Assembly: GCA_019136545.1 (NCBI GenBank)
Contig: JAGVUA010000075.1
Span: forward strand, 41,129 to 105,128
Reading direction: 5' to 3'
Origin: Betaproteobacteria bacterium
GTDB taxonomy: Bacteria; Pseudomonadota; Gammaproteobacteria; Burkholderiales; Rhodocyclaceae
DNA: 64,000 nt
The stretch's first letter is position 1. Every line of letters starts with the position of its first letter. The notes below the pieces were generated by a model that worked only from the letters and a program-made list of their open reading frames with translations, was not told the origin of the DNA and did no database searches. Positions 29,879 to 39,216 of the stretch are shown piece after piece. A program made the position numbers and the translations under genes.

Positions 29879-31112
29879 ACCGCGCGATCAGCGCCAGGGT
29901 TCGCGCCGCCGCGCCGCGGTGGCGCGCGGTGAAGGATCGACCGGCGTCAGCCATGGCGGTGCACCGAGCCGGATCGGCGAGCAGCGCCAGCGCCTCGGCC
30001 GCCAGTGCCGGCGCCTCCGGCACCTGGAGGGCGGCCCCGGCCGCCAACGCTTCCCGCGCCGCTTCCGCGAAATTGAAAGTGGATGGCCCGATCAGCACCG
30101 GTCGGCCGATGCTGCAGGGCTCGATGAGATTCTGGCAGCCGTAATCCAGCAGGCTGCCGCCGACGAAGGCGACATCGGCCGCTGCGTAGTAGGCGAACAT
30201 CTCGCCCATGCTGTCGCCGAGCCATACCTGCGTATCTGCCCCGACGGGCGCCTGGTCGGAACGCCGTTGCACGCGCAGTCCCCTTGCAGCGACCAGGGCC
30301 GCAACCTCCTCGAAGCGTTGAGGATGGCGCGGCACGATTACCAGCAGCGCACGCTGATCTCGCGGCCAGGCATCGAGAATCAGCGCTTCCTCGCCCTCGC
30401 GGGTACTGGCGCACAGGAACACGGGCCGGTCGCCGATGCGCCGGCGGAATTCGTCGCCGAGCGCCAGTTGCGGCGGCGGCGGTTCGATATCGAACTTCAC
30501 GTTGCCCAGCACCGATACCTCCGGGGCGCCCAACTCCCGTAGGCGCCGGGCGTCGTCTTCCCCCTGCGCCGCGACGGCGGCGAGTCCGCTCAGAGTCTGC
30601 CGCGCCAAGGCCGCGACGCGCGCGTAGCGCCGCGCCGAGCGCTCGGAAAGACGGGCGTTGACCAGCAGGAGCGGCAGCACGCGCTGCCGGCAGGCAGCCA
30701 CCAGGTTGGGCCAAAGTTCCGTTTCCATGACCAGGCCCAGTTTCGGTCGGAAGCGGTCGAGAAAGGCGGCCACCGCCCAGGGGGTGTCGTAGGGCAGATA
30801 GACGCGCAGCACGCTGTCGCCGAACAGCGTTGCAGCGGTCTGGCGCCCGGTTGGCGTCATGTGGCTCATGACGATCTGGCAGCCGGGATGGCGTTGCCGC
30901 AGGGCCGCCACCAGCGGCTGCGCCGCGCGCGTTTCGCCGACGGAGACCGCATGGATCCAGATCACGTCGCCGGCGGTGCGCGCGCCGTAGCAGCCGAGAC
31001 GTTCCCCCCAGTGTTGCAGATACTCCGGCTGGCGGCGGCTGCGCCAGACCAGGTGAAAGAAGGCCCAGGGCAACAGCGCGACGACCGCGAGCGTGTACAG
31101 AAGCCGCGCCAT
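29859..31112 (-). CDS. waaA: 3-deoxy-D-manno-octulosonic acid (Kdo) transferase
   Basis: Adds Kdo from CMP-Kdo to lipid IVA at the inner membrane, the first core step of LPS. The 417-residue protein has an N-terminal membrane anchor (LLYTLAVVALLPWAFFHLVW), the glycosyltransferase N domain with IHAVSVGETRAAQPL (catalytic Glu), and the C domain with VPRHPQRF and GGSLLDYGCQNLIEP. The ATG overlaps the waaC stop by one base (TGATG). The 3' end overlaps the tolC-family gene by 20 bases, tail to tail. Confidence 0.95.
   Translation of the reverse strand: MARLLYTLAVVALLPWAFFHLVWRSRRQPEYLQHWGERLGCYGARTAGDVIWIHAVSVGETRAAQPLVAALRQRHPGCQIVMSHMTPTGRQTAATLFGDSVLRVYLPYDTPWAVAAFLDRFRPKLGLVMETELWPNLVAACRQRVLPLLLVNARLSERSARRYARVAALARQTLSGLAAVAAQGEDDARRLRELGAPEVSVLGNVKFDIEPPPPQLALGDEFRRRIGDRPVFLCASTREGEEALILDAWPRDQRALLVIVPRHPQRFEEVAALVAARGLRVQRRSDQAPVGADTQVWLGDSMGEMFAYYAAADVAFVGGSLLDYGCQNLIEPCSIGRPVLIGPSTFNFAEAAREALAAGAALQVPEAPALAAEALALLADPARCTAMADAGRSFTARHRGAAARTLALIARFIPAGR
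29943..29965 (-). repeat. dispersed 23-bp motif, weak copy
   Basis: In waaA, minus orientation: GTCAGCCATGGCGG is kept, and 18 of 23 positions match. It could be chance on its own. Confidence 0.3.
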
Positions 31113-32071
31113 CAACCGAGCAGCTCCCGGGCCTGGCGGATCACTTCGCCGTCGGCGGGCGGGCGGCCTTTGTCGCCGAGATTGACGGCATCGGCACCGG
31201 CCAGCACACCGGTCAACGCCGGGGCTGAGGCGCAGTAGAGCGCGATGGTCGGCCGCCCGAGGGCGGCGGCGAGATGGACAAGACCTGTGTCGACGCCGAC
31301 TACCAGCGCGGTGCCCGCCAGCAGGCGGGACAGTTCGGTCAGGTTCATCGCCGGCGCCGCCACGGCCCCCCTGCCGAGCATCGCGGCCAGCCGCGCCGCC
31401 CGGGCCCGCTCGGCCGGCGTCCCGCCGGGCAGCACGCAAGACAGGCCGGCGTCGATCAGCGCCGCGCCGAGCGAGCGCCATGCCGCTTCCGGCCATTCCT
31501 TGTCGGACCGGCTGGTGGCGGTGAGCAACACCGCATACCTGCCGGCGGGCAGCCAGGGCGCCGCCAGCGGCGGCGCCGCGATGCCGTAGTCGAGCGGCAG
31601 CGCGTCGAGCGAATAATCGAGCGCCATCGCGGCGAGCAGGCGGTTGCGGGTGACGGCATGCAGGCGTTTATCGACGCTGTACCGGCGCTGGTAAAAGCGC
31701 GCCGCGAGCGGCTCGCGCGCCGAGTCGGCGGCATGGCCGCACAAGCGGGCTTTGGCCCAACGGGCGAGCAGGGCGCTCTTGAGCAAGCCTTGGGTATCGA
31801 CTACGGCGTCATGAAAGTCAGCCGTGACGGCGCGCCGATAGGCGGTGATTTCGCGCCAGGTGGCCGGCGACCAGGGCGACTTCCGCCAACGCCGCACGGC
31901 CACGGGAATGACGTCGGCCACGGCGGGATGCAGCCGCGGAATCTCCGCAAAATTTTCCTCCACCACCCAGTCGATTCTTGCGTCCGGAAACACCCGATGA
32001 ATGTCGCTGGCGACCGGCAGGTTGTGCACGACGTCGCCGAGCGAGGAGGTTTTCACGAGCAGGACGCGCAT
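31112..32071 (-). CDS. waaC: LPS heptosyltransferase I
   Basis: Transfers the first L-glycero-D-manno-heptose to Kdo of the LPS inner core. A 319-residue GT9 protein: N-terminal MRVLLVKTSSLGDVVHNLP and C-terminal GVDTGLVHLAAALGRPTIALY are both diagnostic. I chose the ATG at 32071, where the family begins; the longer frame adds 26 non-family residues. It overlaps waaA by one base and is divergent from the carbamoyltransferase gene. Confidence 0.94.
   Translation of the reverse strand: MRVLLVKTSSLGDVVHNLPVASDIHRVFPDARIDWVVEENFAEIPRLHPAVADVIPVAVRRWRKSPWSPATWREITAYRRAVTADFHDAVVDTQGLLKSALLARWAKARLCGHAADSAREPLAARFYQRRYSVDKRLHAVTRNRLLAAMALDYSLDALPLDYGIAAPPLAAPWLPAGRYAVLLTATSRSDKEWPEAAWRSLGAALIDAGLSCVLPGGTPAERARAARLAAMLGRGAVAAPAMNLTELSRLLAGTALVVGVDTGLVHLAAALGRPTIALYCASAPALTGVLAGADAVNLGDKGRPPADGEVIRQARELLG
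31814..31836 (-). repeat. dispersed 23-bp motif, coding copy
   Basis: Within waaC, minus orientation, with core AAAGTCAGCCGTGACGGC and GCC end. The gene reads through it as VTADF-type sequence, a different frame from other copies. Confidence 0.65.
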
Positions 32072-32109
32072 GGCCGGCGGATTATAAGCGGCGCCCGCCC
32101 GCCGGCCTG

Positions 32110-32115
32110 TATACT
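32110..32115 (+). promoter_or_regulatory. -10-like hexamer for carbamoyltransferase operon
   Basis: TATACT in the 71-bp divergent gap between waaC and the carbamoyltransferase gene, about 28 bases before the GTG start. No clear -35 box is present. Position and match suggest the promoter of the glycan group. Confidence 0.4.
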
Positions 32116-32142
32116 TACGGCCTTTCCCCCGGGACCAGTTCC

Positions 32143-33888
32143 GTGGCACTGACCATACTTGGATTGTCCGGCGCGGTTTCGCACGACCCGTCCGCCGCCC
32201 TCTACATCGACGGCAGGCTCGTCGCGGCCGCCGAGGAGGAGCGTTTCATCCGCGACAAGCACGCCAAGGGGCGCATGCCCGTCGAGGCGGCGAGATTCTG
32301 CCTCGACTTTGCCGGCATCAAGCCCGGGCAGGTGGACGCGGTGGCCATTCCCTTTGCGCCGGTGAGCCTGGCCGGCCCGGCCCGCTGGCACTACGCAAGG
32401 CGCTACTGGTACGCGCCCGACCGCGGCATCGACGCCATCCTCAATGGCAACCGTCGCTACCGCCGCTATCGCGCCCGTATCGAAGCGTGCCTGCGCGAGC
32501 TCGGCTTCGACCTGGCCAAGACCGAGATCGTGCCGGTCGAACACCACTTGGCCCATGCCTCGAGCGCCTATCACTGTTCCGGGTTCCAGGAGAAGACGGC
32601 GATCCTCGGCATCGACGGCAAGGGCGAGTACGCCACCACTTTCTTCGGCATCGGGGAGAACGGCCGCATCCGCAAGATCAAGGAGTTCTACGACCCCGAC
32701 TCGCTCGGCGGCCTTTACGGCGCCCTGACCGAGTACCTCGGCTTCGAGATGCTCGACGGCGAGTACAAGGTGATGGGCATGGCGCCCTACGGCGACCCGA
32801 CGCGCTACGACTTCTCGCGGCTGGCCAGGTTCGACAACGGCGAGCTGATCGTCAATACCGACTATGCCAATGTGATCGGCCTGCGCCGCTACAAGGAAAA
32901 GGGCAAGGGTTACTACTTTTCGCCGAAGCTGATCGAGTGGCTCGGCCCCAGGCGCGAGGGCGACATCGCCGACGACCCCTACATTCATTATGCGGCCAGC
33001 ATGCAGGCGCTGTTCGAGGATCTGTCGTTGCAGATGATGGACTACTATTTGGGCGACGTGCTCAGGGAAACCGGCAAGCTCGCTTTTGCGGGCGGCGGCG
33101 CGCTCAACGTCAAGCTCAACCAGAAGATCATCGCGAGGCCGGAACTGCGGGAGCTGTTCGTCCAGCCCGCCTCGGGCGATGCCGGCACGGCCATCGGTGC
33201 GGCCTCGTATGTCTCGGTGCAGCGCGGCGTGCCGGTCGAGAAGATGGAACACGTCTATCTCGGCCCGCGCTACACGAACGCGCAGGTGATCGCCGCCTGT
33301 GAAGCCCATCCAGACAGGCCGCAGTGGCAGAAGATCGAGCATGGCGACACGGCGGTGCCACGCCGGATTGCCCAAATCCTCGCCGAGGGCAACCCCGTCG
33401 CCTGGTTCCAGGGCCGCATGGAATTCGGTCCGCGCGCGCTGGGCGGCCGTTCGATCCTGGGTTGTCCGAGCGTCGCGGGCGTGGCCGACCGCATCAATGC
33501 GCAGATCAAGTTCCGCGAGCGCTGGCGGCCTTTCTGTCCCTCCATGCTCGATAGCGTCGGGCCGCGGATGCTGCAGTCGGAGCATCCGGCACCGTTCATG
33601 ACCTTCACTTTCGAAGTGGCCGACGAGTGGAAGTCGCGCGTGCCGGAAGTCGTCCATGAGGATGGCACTTCGCGCGCCCAGGTGCTGAAGCGCGATCACA
33701 ATCCGCGCTACTACGACCTGATGGTCGCGCTGGAGACACTCACCGGCAACGGCGTGGTGCTCAACACCTCCCTGAACCGCCGCGGCGAGCCGATGATCTG
33801 CTCGCCGACCGACGCGCTCAACATGTTCTTCGGTTCCGACCTCCGCTACCTGATCATGGAGGACATCCTGGTCGTCAAGGCGGTATGA
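32143..33888 (+). CDS. NodU-family carbamoyltransferase
   Basis: Moves a carbamoyl group from carbamoyl phosphate, via a carbamoyl-adenylate, to a hydroxyl, often of a sugar. The 581-residue protein has the Kae1-like N-terminal domain (ILGLSGAVSHDPSAAL, metal-binding VEHHLAHASSAYHCSGF) and the Carbam_trans_C domain (FQGRMEFGPRALGGRSIL). The start is the GTG at 32143, where the family begins. The three following genes encode glycosyltransferases and a methyltransferase, so the acceptor may be a surface glycan. Confidence 0.9.
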   Translation: MALTILGLSGAVSHDPSAALYIDGRLVAAAEEERFIRDKHAKGRMPVEAARFCLDFAGIKPGQVDAVAIPFAPVSLAGPARWHYARRYWYAPDRGIDAILNGNRRYRRYRARIEACLRELGFDLAKTEIVPVEHHLAHASSAYHCSGFQEKTAILGIDGKGEYATTFFGIGENGRIRKIKEFYDPDSLGGLYGALTEYLGFEMLDGEYKVMGMAPYGDPTRYDFSRLARFDNGELIVNTDYANVIGLRRYKEKGKGYYFSPKLIEWLGPRREGDIADDPYIHYAASMQALFEDLSLQMMDYYLGDVLRETGKLAFAGGGALNVKLNQKIIARPELRELFVQPASGDAGTAIGAASYVSVQRGVPVEKMEHVYLGPRYTNAQVIAACEAHPDRPQWQKIEHGDTAVPRRIAQILAEGNPVAWFQGRMEFGPRALGGRSILGCPSVAGVADRINAQIKFRERWRPFCPSMLDSVGPRMLQSEHPAPFMTFTFEVADEWKSRVPEVVHEDGTSRAQVLKRDHNPRYYDLMVALETLTGNGVVLNTSLNRRGEPMICSPTDALNMFFGSDLRYLIMEDILVVKAV

Positions 33889-33898
33889 GGCGGTTGGC

Positions 33899-35470
33899 AT
33901 GGCGCCGGTGATCGGCCGGCTGAACGCCCGCCTCGGTCCATCGGCCCCGGCGTGGACTGCATTCCTGGTCAGCCTCGTCCTGTCGGCGATCGCCGTCGGC
34001 GGCAGCAGCGTCCTCAATCGCGACGGCATGCTCTATGTCGACGCGGCGCATACTTTTCTCGCCGACGGCTATCCGGCGCTGCTCGGCAGTTTCGACTGGC
34101 CGCTGTTGCCGATGCTGATCGCCGGTTTGGGCAAGCTCACGGGCATCGACCTCGAGACGGCCGGCCAGGTCGTCAATGGCCTGTTTCTCGCGGGGGCTTG
34201 CGCGCTGATGGTCGACCTGGCGCGCCGCCACCCACAGGGCGACGCGTCGCTGGCCTGGGCGACCTGCCTCGTGGTGCTGGCCATGCCCGGCTACAACGGC
34301 TATCGCGATCAACTGCTGCGCGAGTATGGCTACTGGTTCTTTGCCATGCTGGCGTTCTGGCTGGCGTTGCGCTGGGAGCGTGCCGGTTGCGGTTGGCGCG
34401 ATGCGCTGTTCTGCCAGCTGGCGCTGGTTGCGGCGATGCTGTTCAGGTTGGAAGCGGTCGTGTTCTTCCTGGCGCTGATGGCTTGGCAGGCGACCGCCGC
34501 GCCTGCCGGCGAGCGGATACGACGCGTCGCGGCAGTCGCCGCCCTGCCGCTCCTGACTTTGGTGCTGCTGGTCCTGCTGGACGGTGCCGGTCTCATCGAT
34601 TGGCCTGCGCGCGTGCTGCGCTATCTGAATGCGGCGAACCTGCTGGGCGCCCACAATTGGTCGGAGCATGCCGCGCGTCTGGTCAGTGCGGGCATCCTGC
34701 CGGAGTACTCGCGCAAGGAAGCGGGCTACATCCTCTTCTTCGGCATGCTGTCGCTCATTCCGATCAAGTTCATCAAGATGCTGGGCGCATTCCTCGTCCC
34801 GTTTGCCTATCCGGCCTTCGTCGGCGCCGGCCAAGCGCTCGTCAGGCGCTGGGCCTTGCTGGCGTGGGCTTTTCTGGCGCATGTGTTGGCGTTGATGCTG
34901 TTTGCCGCGGATCTGCTCTTCCTGTCGTCCCGCTATGTCAGCATGCTGACCTTACTGGTGGTGCCGATGGTCGCGACCGGCCTGCTCATGCTGCTTCGGC
35001 GTTGGCCGCGCTGGCGCTGGGCCATCATTGGCACGGGGCTGGTCACCATGCTTGCCAACGTGGTTTCGCTGGCGCCTGGCCAGGCGCACCTGTCGGCGGC
35101 CGGCGCCTGGCTGGCGACCCATTCACCCGACTCGGCGCAGGTCTATGTGGAGGATCCGAGAGTGGCGTATTACGCTGGCTGGGGGTTTGCCGGCCGCAAG
35201 CGGCAGGTGCTTGATCGTCAGGCGCTTGCGCAGGCGGCGGCCAAGGCAGAATTTTCGATGTTGGCGCTGTCCGATTCGCAGCGGATGCCTTGGGTGGATG
35301 CGTGGCTGGCCGCCAGCGGTCTGCAAGCCATCGGTCGCTTCGATAACGGTGCCGGCGAAGCGGTCGTGATCGTCCGGGTGCCGCCGCCGATGCCGGCGCC
35401 CGCTCAAGCGCCGGTCTCGGCAAGCGAATCACCGGAGCGTGGCCATCTTATGGGGAACAGTGCCGAATGA
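33899..35470 (+). CDS. GT-C-type membrane glycosyltransferase (ArnT/GT39-like)
   Basis: A 523-residue polytopic protein with about ten hydrophobic helices. The first loop carries NRDGMLYVDAAHTFLADGYP, the acidic loop typical of GT-C enzymes that use polyprenyl-phosphate sugars, and REYGYWFFAMLAFWLALRW resembles the ArnT/PMT second loop region. The C-terminal third is periplasmic-like. The acceptor is unknown. It follows the carbamoyltransferase by ten bases and overlaps FkbM by four. Confidence 0.7.
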   Translation: MAPVIGRLNARLGPSAPAWTAFLVSLVLSAIAVGGSSVLNRDGMLYVDAAHTFLADGYPALLGSFDWPLLPMLIAGLGKLTGIDLETAGQVVNGLFLAGACALMVDLARRHPQGDASLAWATCLVVLAMPGYNGYRDQLLREYGYWFFAMLAFWLALRWERAGCGWRDALFCQLALVAAMLFRLEAVVFFLALMAWQATAAPAGERIRRVAAVAALPLLTLVLLVLLDGAGLIDWPARVLRYLNAANLLGAHNWSEHAARLVSAGILPEYSRKEAGYILFFGMLSLIPIKFIKMLGAFLVPFAYPAFVGAGQALVRRWALLAWAFLAHVLALMLFAADLLFLSSRYVSMLTLLVVPMVATGLLMLLRRWPRWRWAIIGTGLVTMLANVVSLAPGQAHLSAAGAWLATHSPDSAQVYVEDPRVAYYAGWGFAGRKRQVLDRQALAQAAAKAEFSMLALSDSQRMPWVDAWLAASGLQAIGRFDNGAGEAVVIVRVPPPMPAPAQAPVSASESPERGHLMGNSAE

Positions 35471-36186
35471 AGCCGTTGCGCAGCCTCTCTCAGGCTTTGG
35501 GTTACGAACTGATCAAGGAGAAGAAAAGCCCTTCCTTGCGGTCGCACCTGAAGAACGTCTTCGACCGCTACCGAATCGATGTCGTGCTGGATGTCGGCGC
35601 AAATCTCGGGCAGTTCGCCAGCATGATCCGGCAAGCCGGGTATTGCGGCCACATCTATTCCTTCGAGCCTGTCACGGCCTCATTCGAGCGCTTGTCGGCG
35701 GCCGCCCGGGGCGACGATCGATGGCAGGTCTTCAAGCTGGGTCTGGGCGACCGGCAGGCGCGGATGGCCATCAACTTGTCGAAGTCGTCGGATCTCAATT
35801 CGCTGCTGACGGCGAACGATTATGGCAAGACGCGGTATCCGAAGATCGAGGCGAGCGCGCAGGAAACCATCGAGATCGACACCCTCGATCACTTCTTCGC
35901 CGGACGCGACTTGCCGGGCGATGCGAGAATCTTCCTCAAGATGGACACGCAAGGCTACGACCTGAAAGTGTTCGAGGGCGCCGGCACCTTGCTCGGGCGG
36001 GTACCGGCGCTGCTCTCGGAACTCTCCCTGATTCCGATCTACGAGCAGGCGCCGCACTGGCTCGACGTCCTGGCCCGCTATGAACGCGGCGGCTTCCGGG
36101 TCAGCGGCCTGTATCCGGTGAGCCGCAATCCCGACCTTTCCGTCATCGAAGTCGACTGCGTGCTGGTGAACAAGAACGGCCGATGA
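35467..36186 (+). CDS. FkbM-family methyltransferase
   Basis: A 239-residue SAM-dependent methyltransferase. Motif I is DVVLDVGANLGQFASMIR, followed by IYSFEPVTASFE; motif region KMDTQGYDLKVFEGAG is typical of FkbM. Such enzymes O-methylate sugars or other hydroxyls. The ATG overlaps the GT-C stop, and the stop overlaps the next start (ATGA). Confidence 0.9.
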   Translation: MKPLRSLSQALGYELIKEKKSPSLRSHLKNVFDRYRIDVVLDVGANLGQFASMIRQAGYCGHIYSFEPVTASFERLSAAARGDDRWQVFKLGLGDRQARMAINLSKSSDLNSLLTANDYGKTRYPKIEASAQETIEIDTLDHFFAGRDLPGDARIFLKMDTQGYDLKVFEGAGTLLGRVPALLSELSLIPIYEQAPHWLDVLARYERGGFRVSGLYPVSRNPDLSVIEVDCVLVNKNGR

Positions 36187-37109
36187 CCATTCCGGGCATC
36201 CTGCTGAGCGTTGTCGTTCCGACCTACAACTATGGACATTTGCTGGGCCGGACGCTCGATTCCGTTCTGGGCCAGTTGGACGACGAGTGTGAGTTGCTCG
36301 TGGTCGACGACGGTTCCACCGACGAGACGCCAAGGCTGCTCGAAGCCATCGCTGCCGGCGGTTCACCCCGTGTTCGCTGGCTGCGCCAGGACAACGCCGG
36401 CGCAGCCGCCGCGCGCAATGCCGGGCTGCGCGCCAGCCGCGGCAGCCATGTGCTTTTTCTGGATGCCGACGACGAACTCCTGCCTGGGGCGCTGGCCGCG
36501 ATATGCTCGGCGTTCCGGGATGACCCGCGGGCGACGGTCGTGCTGGGCGGCCGCCTGACCCGCTGGCCGGATGGCCGTGAAAAACGGCATTCGCCCCCGC
36601 GCCGCCTGGATGACGATCCCTGCCGGCGCGTGGCCGGCCATCTCCTCGACAAGACGATCTCGGTGAGCCATGGCGCCGTGGCCGTGGCGCGGGAGCTGGT
36701 CGAGAGCCGCCCCTATCCCGAGGCGTTTCGGGGTCGCGAGGACATCCCGGTATCGGCCCACTGGCTTGCGCGAGGCCGCATCAAGGTGATCGATGTCCCG
36801 CTGGTGCGGATACACAAGCATCCCGACAGCCTGCGCCATGCCGTGAAGGTGAGCGAACCGCTCGAGCGAGCGCTGGCCGACGAGATTTTCCGGGGCTTGC
36901 CGGACGAGTGCCAGAAGCTCAAGCCATCTTATCTGGCCCAGCGGTATCTGGCCCTCGCGCGGGCCGCCGCGCGAACCGGGGAGCGTTCCCGGGCGAAGCA
37001 GTATTTGTTCACCGCGCTGCGCGCCGCCCCCGGCCAGTTGCTCGCGCGCGGCCAGCTGCGCAAGCTGATCAGCGCCTGGATGCGTTCTTGTCGTCGACGG
37101 CCGGCATGA
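36183..37109 (+). CDS. family 2 glycosyltransferase
   Basis: A 308-residue GT-A-fold transferase. The N-terminus is LLSVVVPTYNYGHLLGRTLD, the nucleotide-binding region VVDDGSTDETPRLLEAI, and the metal-binding DxD is in VLFLDADDELL. It is the last gene of the carbamoyltransferase group. Its 3' end overlaps the convergent QseC-type kinase by 41 bases. Confidence 0.9.
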   Translation: MTIPGILLSVVVPTYNYGHLLGRTLDSVLGQLDDECELLVVDDGSTDETPRLLEAIAAGGSPRVRWLRQDNAGAAAARNAGLRASRGSHVLFLDADDELLPGALAAICSAFRDDPRATVVLGGRLTRWPDGREKRHSPPRRLDDDPCRRVAGHLLDKTISVSHGAVAVARELVESRPYPEAFRGREDIPVSAHWLARGRIKVIDVPLVRIHKHPDSLRHAVKVSEPLERALADEIFRGLPDECQKLKPSYLAQRYLALARAAARTGERSRAKQYLFTALRAAPGQLLARGQLRKLISAWMRSCRRRPA

Positions 37110-38514
37110 CGCCGGCCGATGGCGTGTCGGGATGCCGGCCGTGGCCGTTCGCCAGGCCGACGATGCGGGCGACGAATCCTCCCGTTGGCGGGTTGGCGCA
37201 GACCAGTCGCGCGCCATGCAGTTCGGCGATGCGCGTGACGATGGCGAGGCCGAGACCGTTGCCTTCCGTCGTGTTGTCCTGGCTCCGGTAGAACCGTTTG
37301 CCCAGTCGCGGCAGATCCAGGGGAGACACGCCGGGACCGTCGTCGCTCACGGCCAGCGACACGCCGTCCGCGTCCGCGCGCACGCCGATGGTGATGGTGC
37401 TGCCGGGTGGCGTATAGCGCATCGCGTTGTCGACCAGGTTGCGGACGGCGATCGCCAGCAGTCCCGGATCGCCCTCGATCGTCGCGGCATCCGGAAGGAT
37501 CATGACGATCCGCCGCGCGGCGCGATCATCGGCCGCCATGCCAGCGACCACCTCGCGGACGATGCCGTTCAAGTCAAGGCGCTTCGGCGACGGCAGGCTG
37601 GACAACGGGTCTAGCTTCGCGAGGCGCAGCAGCTGGTCGACCAGATGCGTCGCGCGGTCGACGCCCGCTTCGATCTGGCGCAGGGCGTGCCCGCGCGTCT
37701 GCGCGTCCTCGCTGAGCCTGGCCACCTGCGCCTGAATCTTGAGCGCAGCGAGTGGCGTTCTCAGTTCGTGCGCTGCGTCGGCCGTGAAGCGACGTTCGTT
37801 TTCCAGCGCCAAGCCGACCCGAAAGAACAAGCGATTCAATGCCGCCACCAAGGGCCGGACTTCGGTCGGCACCGGAGCGTTGGGCAGAGGCGAAAGATTG
37901 TCCGAGCCTCGCGACGCCACATCCGTCGCCAGCTGGTCGAGCGGGCGCAGGCCGCGACGGATGGAAAGATAGAGCAGAAGCAAGAGCACGGGGAGGATAA
38001 GCGCCACGGGCAGAATCGCCTGGCTCGCCACCTCGAACGCTGCAAGGTTGCGGACATCGATGGACTGCGCGACCTGGATGCGGTATCGGCCTTCCGGCGA
38101 GACCATGTTGAGGATGCGCCAGGACGCCTTCTTGCGCAGGATGTCGCTGTAGCCGGGCATGCCGGTGATCGGCAGGTCGGGCGCGTTGCCCGAACGCAGG
38201 AGTATGGTGCCGTCGGCGCGCCCGAACTGGAATTCGAGCGGCGGTTCATAGACGTTGTCCTTCGCCGGTCGAACGCCGACGAGGCGCTCGCCAAGACCAT
38301 CGAGGCGATCCTCGTTGTCCGCCAGCAAGGCCAGAAGCAGATGGGCGCGCTGGGCCAGATGGCCATCCATCAGCTCCTCGGCCTCGTGGAGCGCCTTGTT
38401 GTGGGTCAGGACGCCGGTCAGGCCCCAGATCAGCAGGACGACGAGGCAGACGGCGAACAGGAGACGCCAGCGCAGCGAGTGCGCGCGGCCTGGTCGCATC
38501 AGGCTAGCGCTCAT
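37069..38514 (-). CDS. QseC/PmrB-type sensor histidine kinase
   Basis: A 481-residue kinase. Two transmembrane helices (LLFAVCLVVLLIWGLTGVLT and ILPVALILPVLLLLLYLSI) enclose a 2CSK_N-type sensor domain of about 120 residues (HLAQRAHLLLALLADNEDRL), the QseC type. HAMP-like, HisKA (FTADAAHELRTPLAALKIQ) and HATPase_c (NLVDNAMRYTPPG, DDGPGV, GNGLGLAIV) follow. Last gene of a seven-gene minus-strand run, 36 bases after the regulator. The ligand is unknown; QseC responds to catecholamines and PmrB-like proteins to metals, pH or peptides. Confidence 0.93.
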   Translation of the reverse strand: MSASLMRPGRAHSLRWRLLFAVCLVVLLIWGLTGVLTHNKALHEAEELMDGHLAQRAHLLLALLADNEDRLDGLGERLVGVRPAKDNVYEPPLEFQFGRADGTILLRSGNAPDLPITGMPGYSDILRKKASWRILNMVSPEGRYRIQVAQSIDVRNLAAFEVASQAILPVALILPVLLLLLYLSIRRGLRPLDQLATDVASRGSDNLSPLPNAPVPTEVRPLVAALNRLFFRVGLALENERRFTADAAHELRTPLAALKIQAQVARLSEDAQTRGHALRQIEAGVDRATHLVDQLLRLAKLDPLSSLPSPKRLDLNGIVREVVAGMAADDRAARRIVMILPDAATIEGDPGLLAIAVRNLVDNAMRYTPPGSTITIGVRADADGVSLAVSDDGPGVSPLDLPRLGKRFYRSQDNTTEGNGLGLAIVTRIAELHGARLVCANPPTGGFVARIVGLANGHGRHPDTPSAGVMPAVDDKNASRR

Positions 38515-38550
38515 TTCATCAATGCCGGCCGGTTGCGCAGGCGGCCTTGG

Positions 38551-39216
38551 TCATCCGGGCGGACCCCCCAGTTGGTATCCCAGGCCGCGCACCGTCCTGA
38601 TGCAATCGGGACCGAGCTTCTTGCGCAGGTGATGGATGTAAACCTCGACGGTGTTGCTGCCCGTTTCTTCTCCCCAGGCGTAGAGACTCTCCTCCAGCTG
38701 GGCGCGCGTCCGCACGTGGTCGGCGTGGTTGAGCAAGTCGAGCAGCAGCGCGTATTCCCGCGCCGACAAAGGCACCTCCTGGCCGTGGTGGGTCACGCGC
38801 TTGGCGACCGGATCGAGCGTGATGCCGGCATGCTCCAGCACCGGGCGTGCCATGCCGCTGACGCGGCGCAGCAGCGCGCGCAGACGCGCCTGCAATTCGG
38901 GGAGGTCGAATGGCTTGGTCAGGTAGTCGTCGGCGCCGCTGTCGAGTCCGGCGATCTTGTCTTCGCTGGTGTCGCGCGCCGTCAGGATGATGACCGGCAG
39001 CCGGCTGCCGCGCTGGCGCAGCTCACGCAGCACGGACAAGCCATCGCGACGCGGGAGGCCAAGGTCGAGGACGCAGGCGTCGTAATCGTGGTCGATCAGC
39101 GCCCGTCGTGCGGCATCGCCGTCGCGCACCCAATCCACGGCGTAGGCGGCCAGCGCCAATCCCGCCCGTATGCCGTCGCCAAGGAGCGCATCGTCTTCGA
39201 CGACCAGTAGTCTCAA
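38551..39216 (-). CDS. OmpR-family response regulator (QseB/PmrA type)
   Basis: A 221-residue regulator with a receiver domain (MRLLVVEDDALLGDGI; phospho-Asp in DACVLDLGLPRRDGL) and an OmpR winged helix (HADHVRTRAQLEESLYAWGEE, VEVYIHHLRKKLG, TVRGLGYQLG). The start is a TTG at 39216 directly abutting the stop of the TPR gene, with GGGAAGGA upstream, so coupling is likely. Two boxes of the PmrA/QseB type lie in the divergent region at 43399-43705, one upstream of this operon. Confidence 0.93.
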   Translation of the reverse strand: MRLLVVEDDALLGDGIRAGLALAAYAVDWVRDGDAARRALIDHDYDACVLDLGLPRRDGLSVLRELRQRGSRLPVIILTARDTSEDKIAGLDSGADDYLTKPFDLPELQARLRALLRRVSGMARPVLEHAGITLDPVAKRVTHHGQEVPLSAREYALLLDLLNHADHVRTRAQLEESLYAWGEETGSNTVEVYIHHLRKKLGPDCIRTVRGLGYQLGGPPG

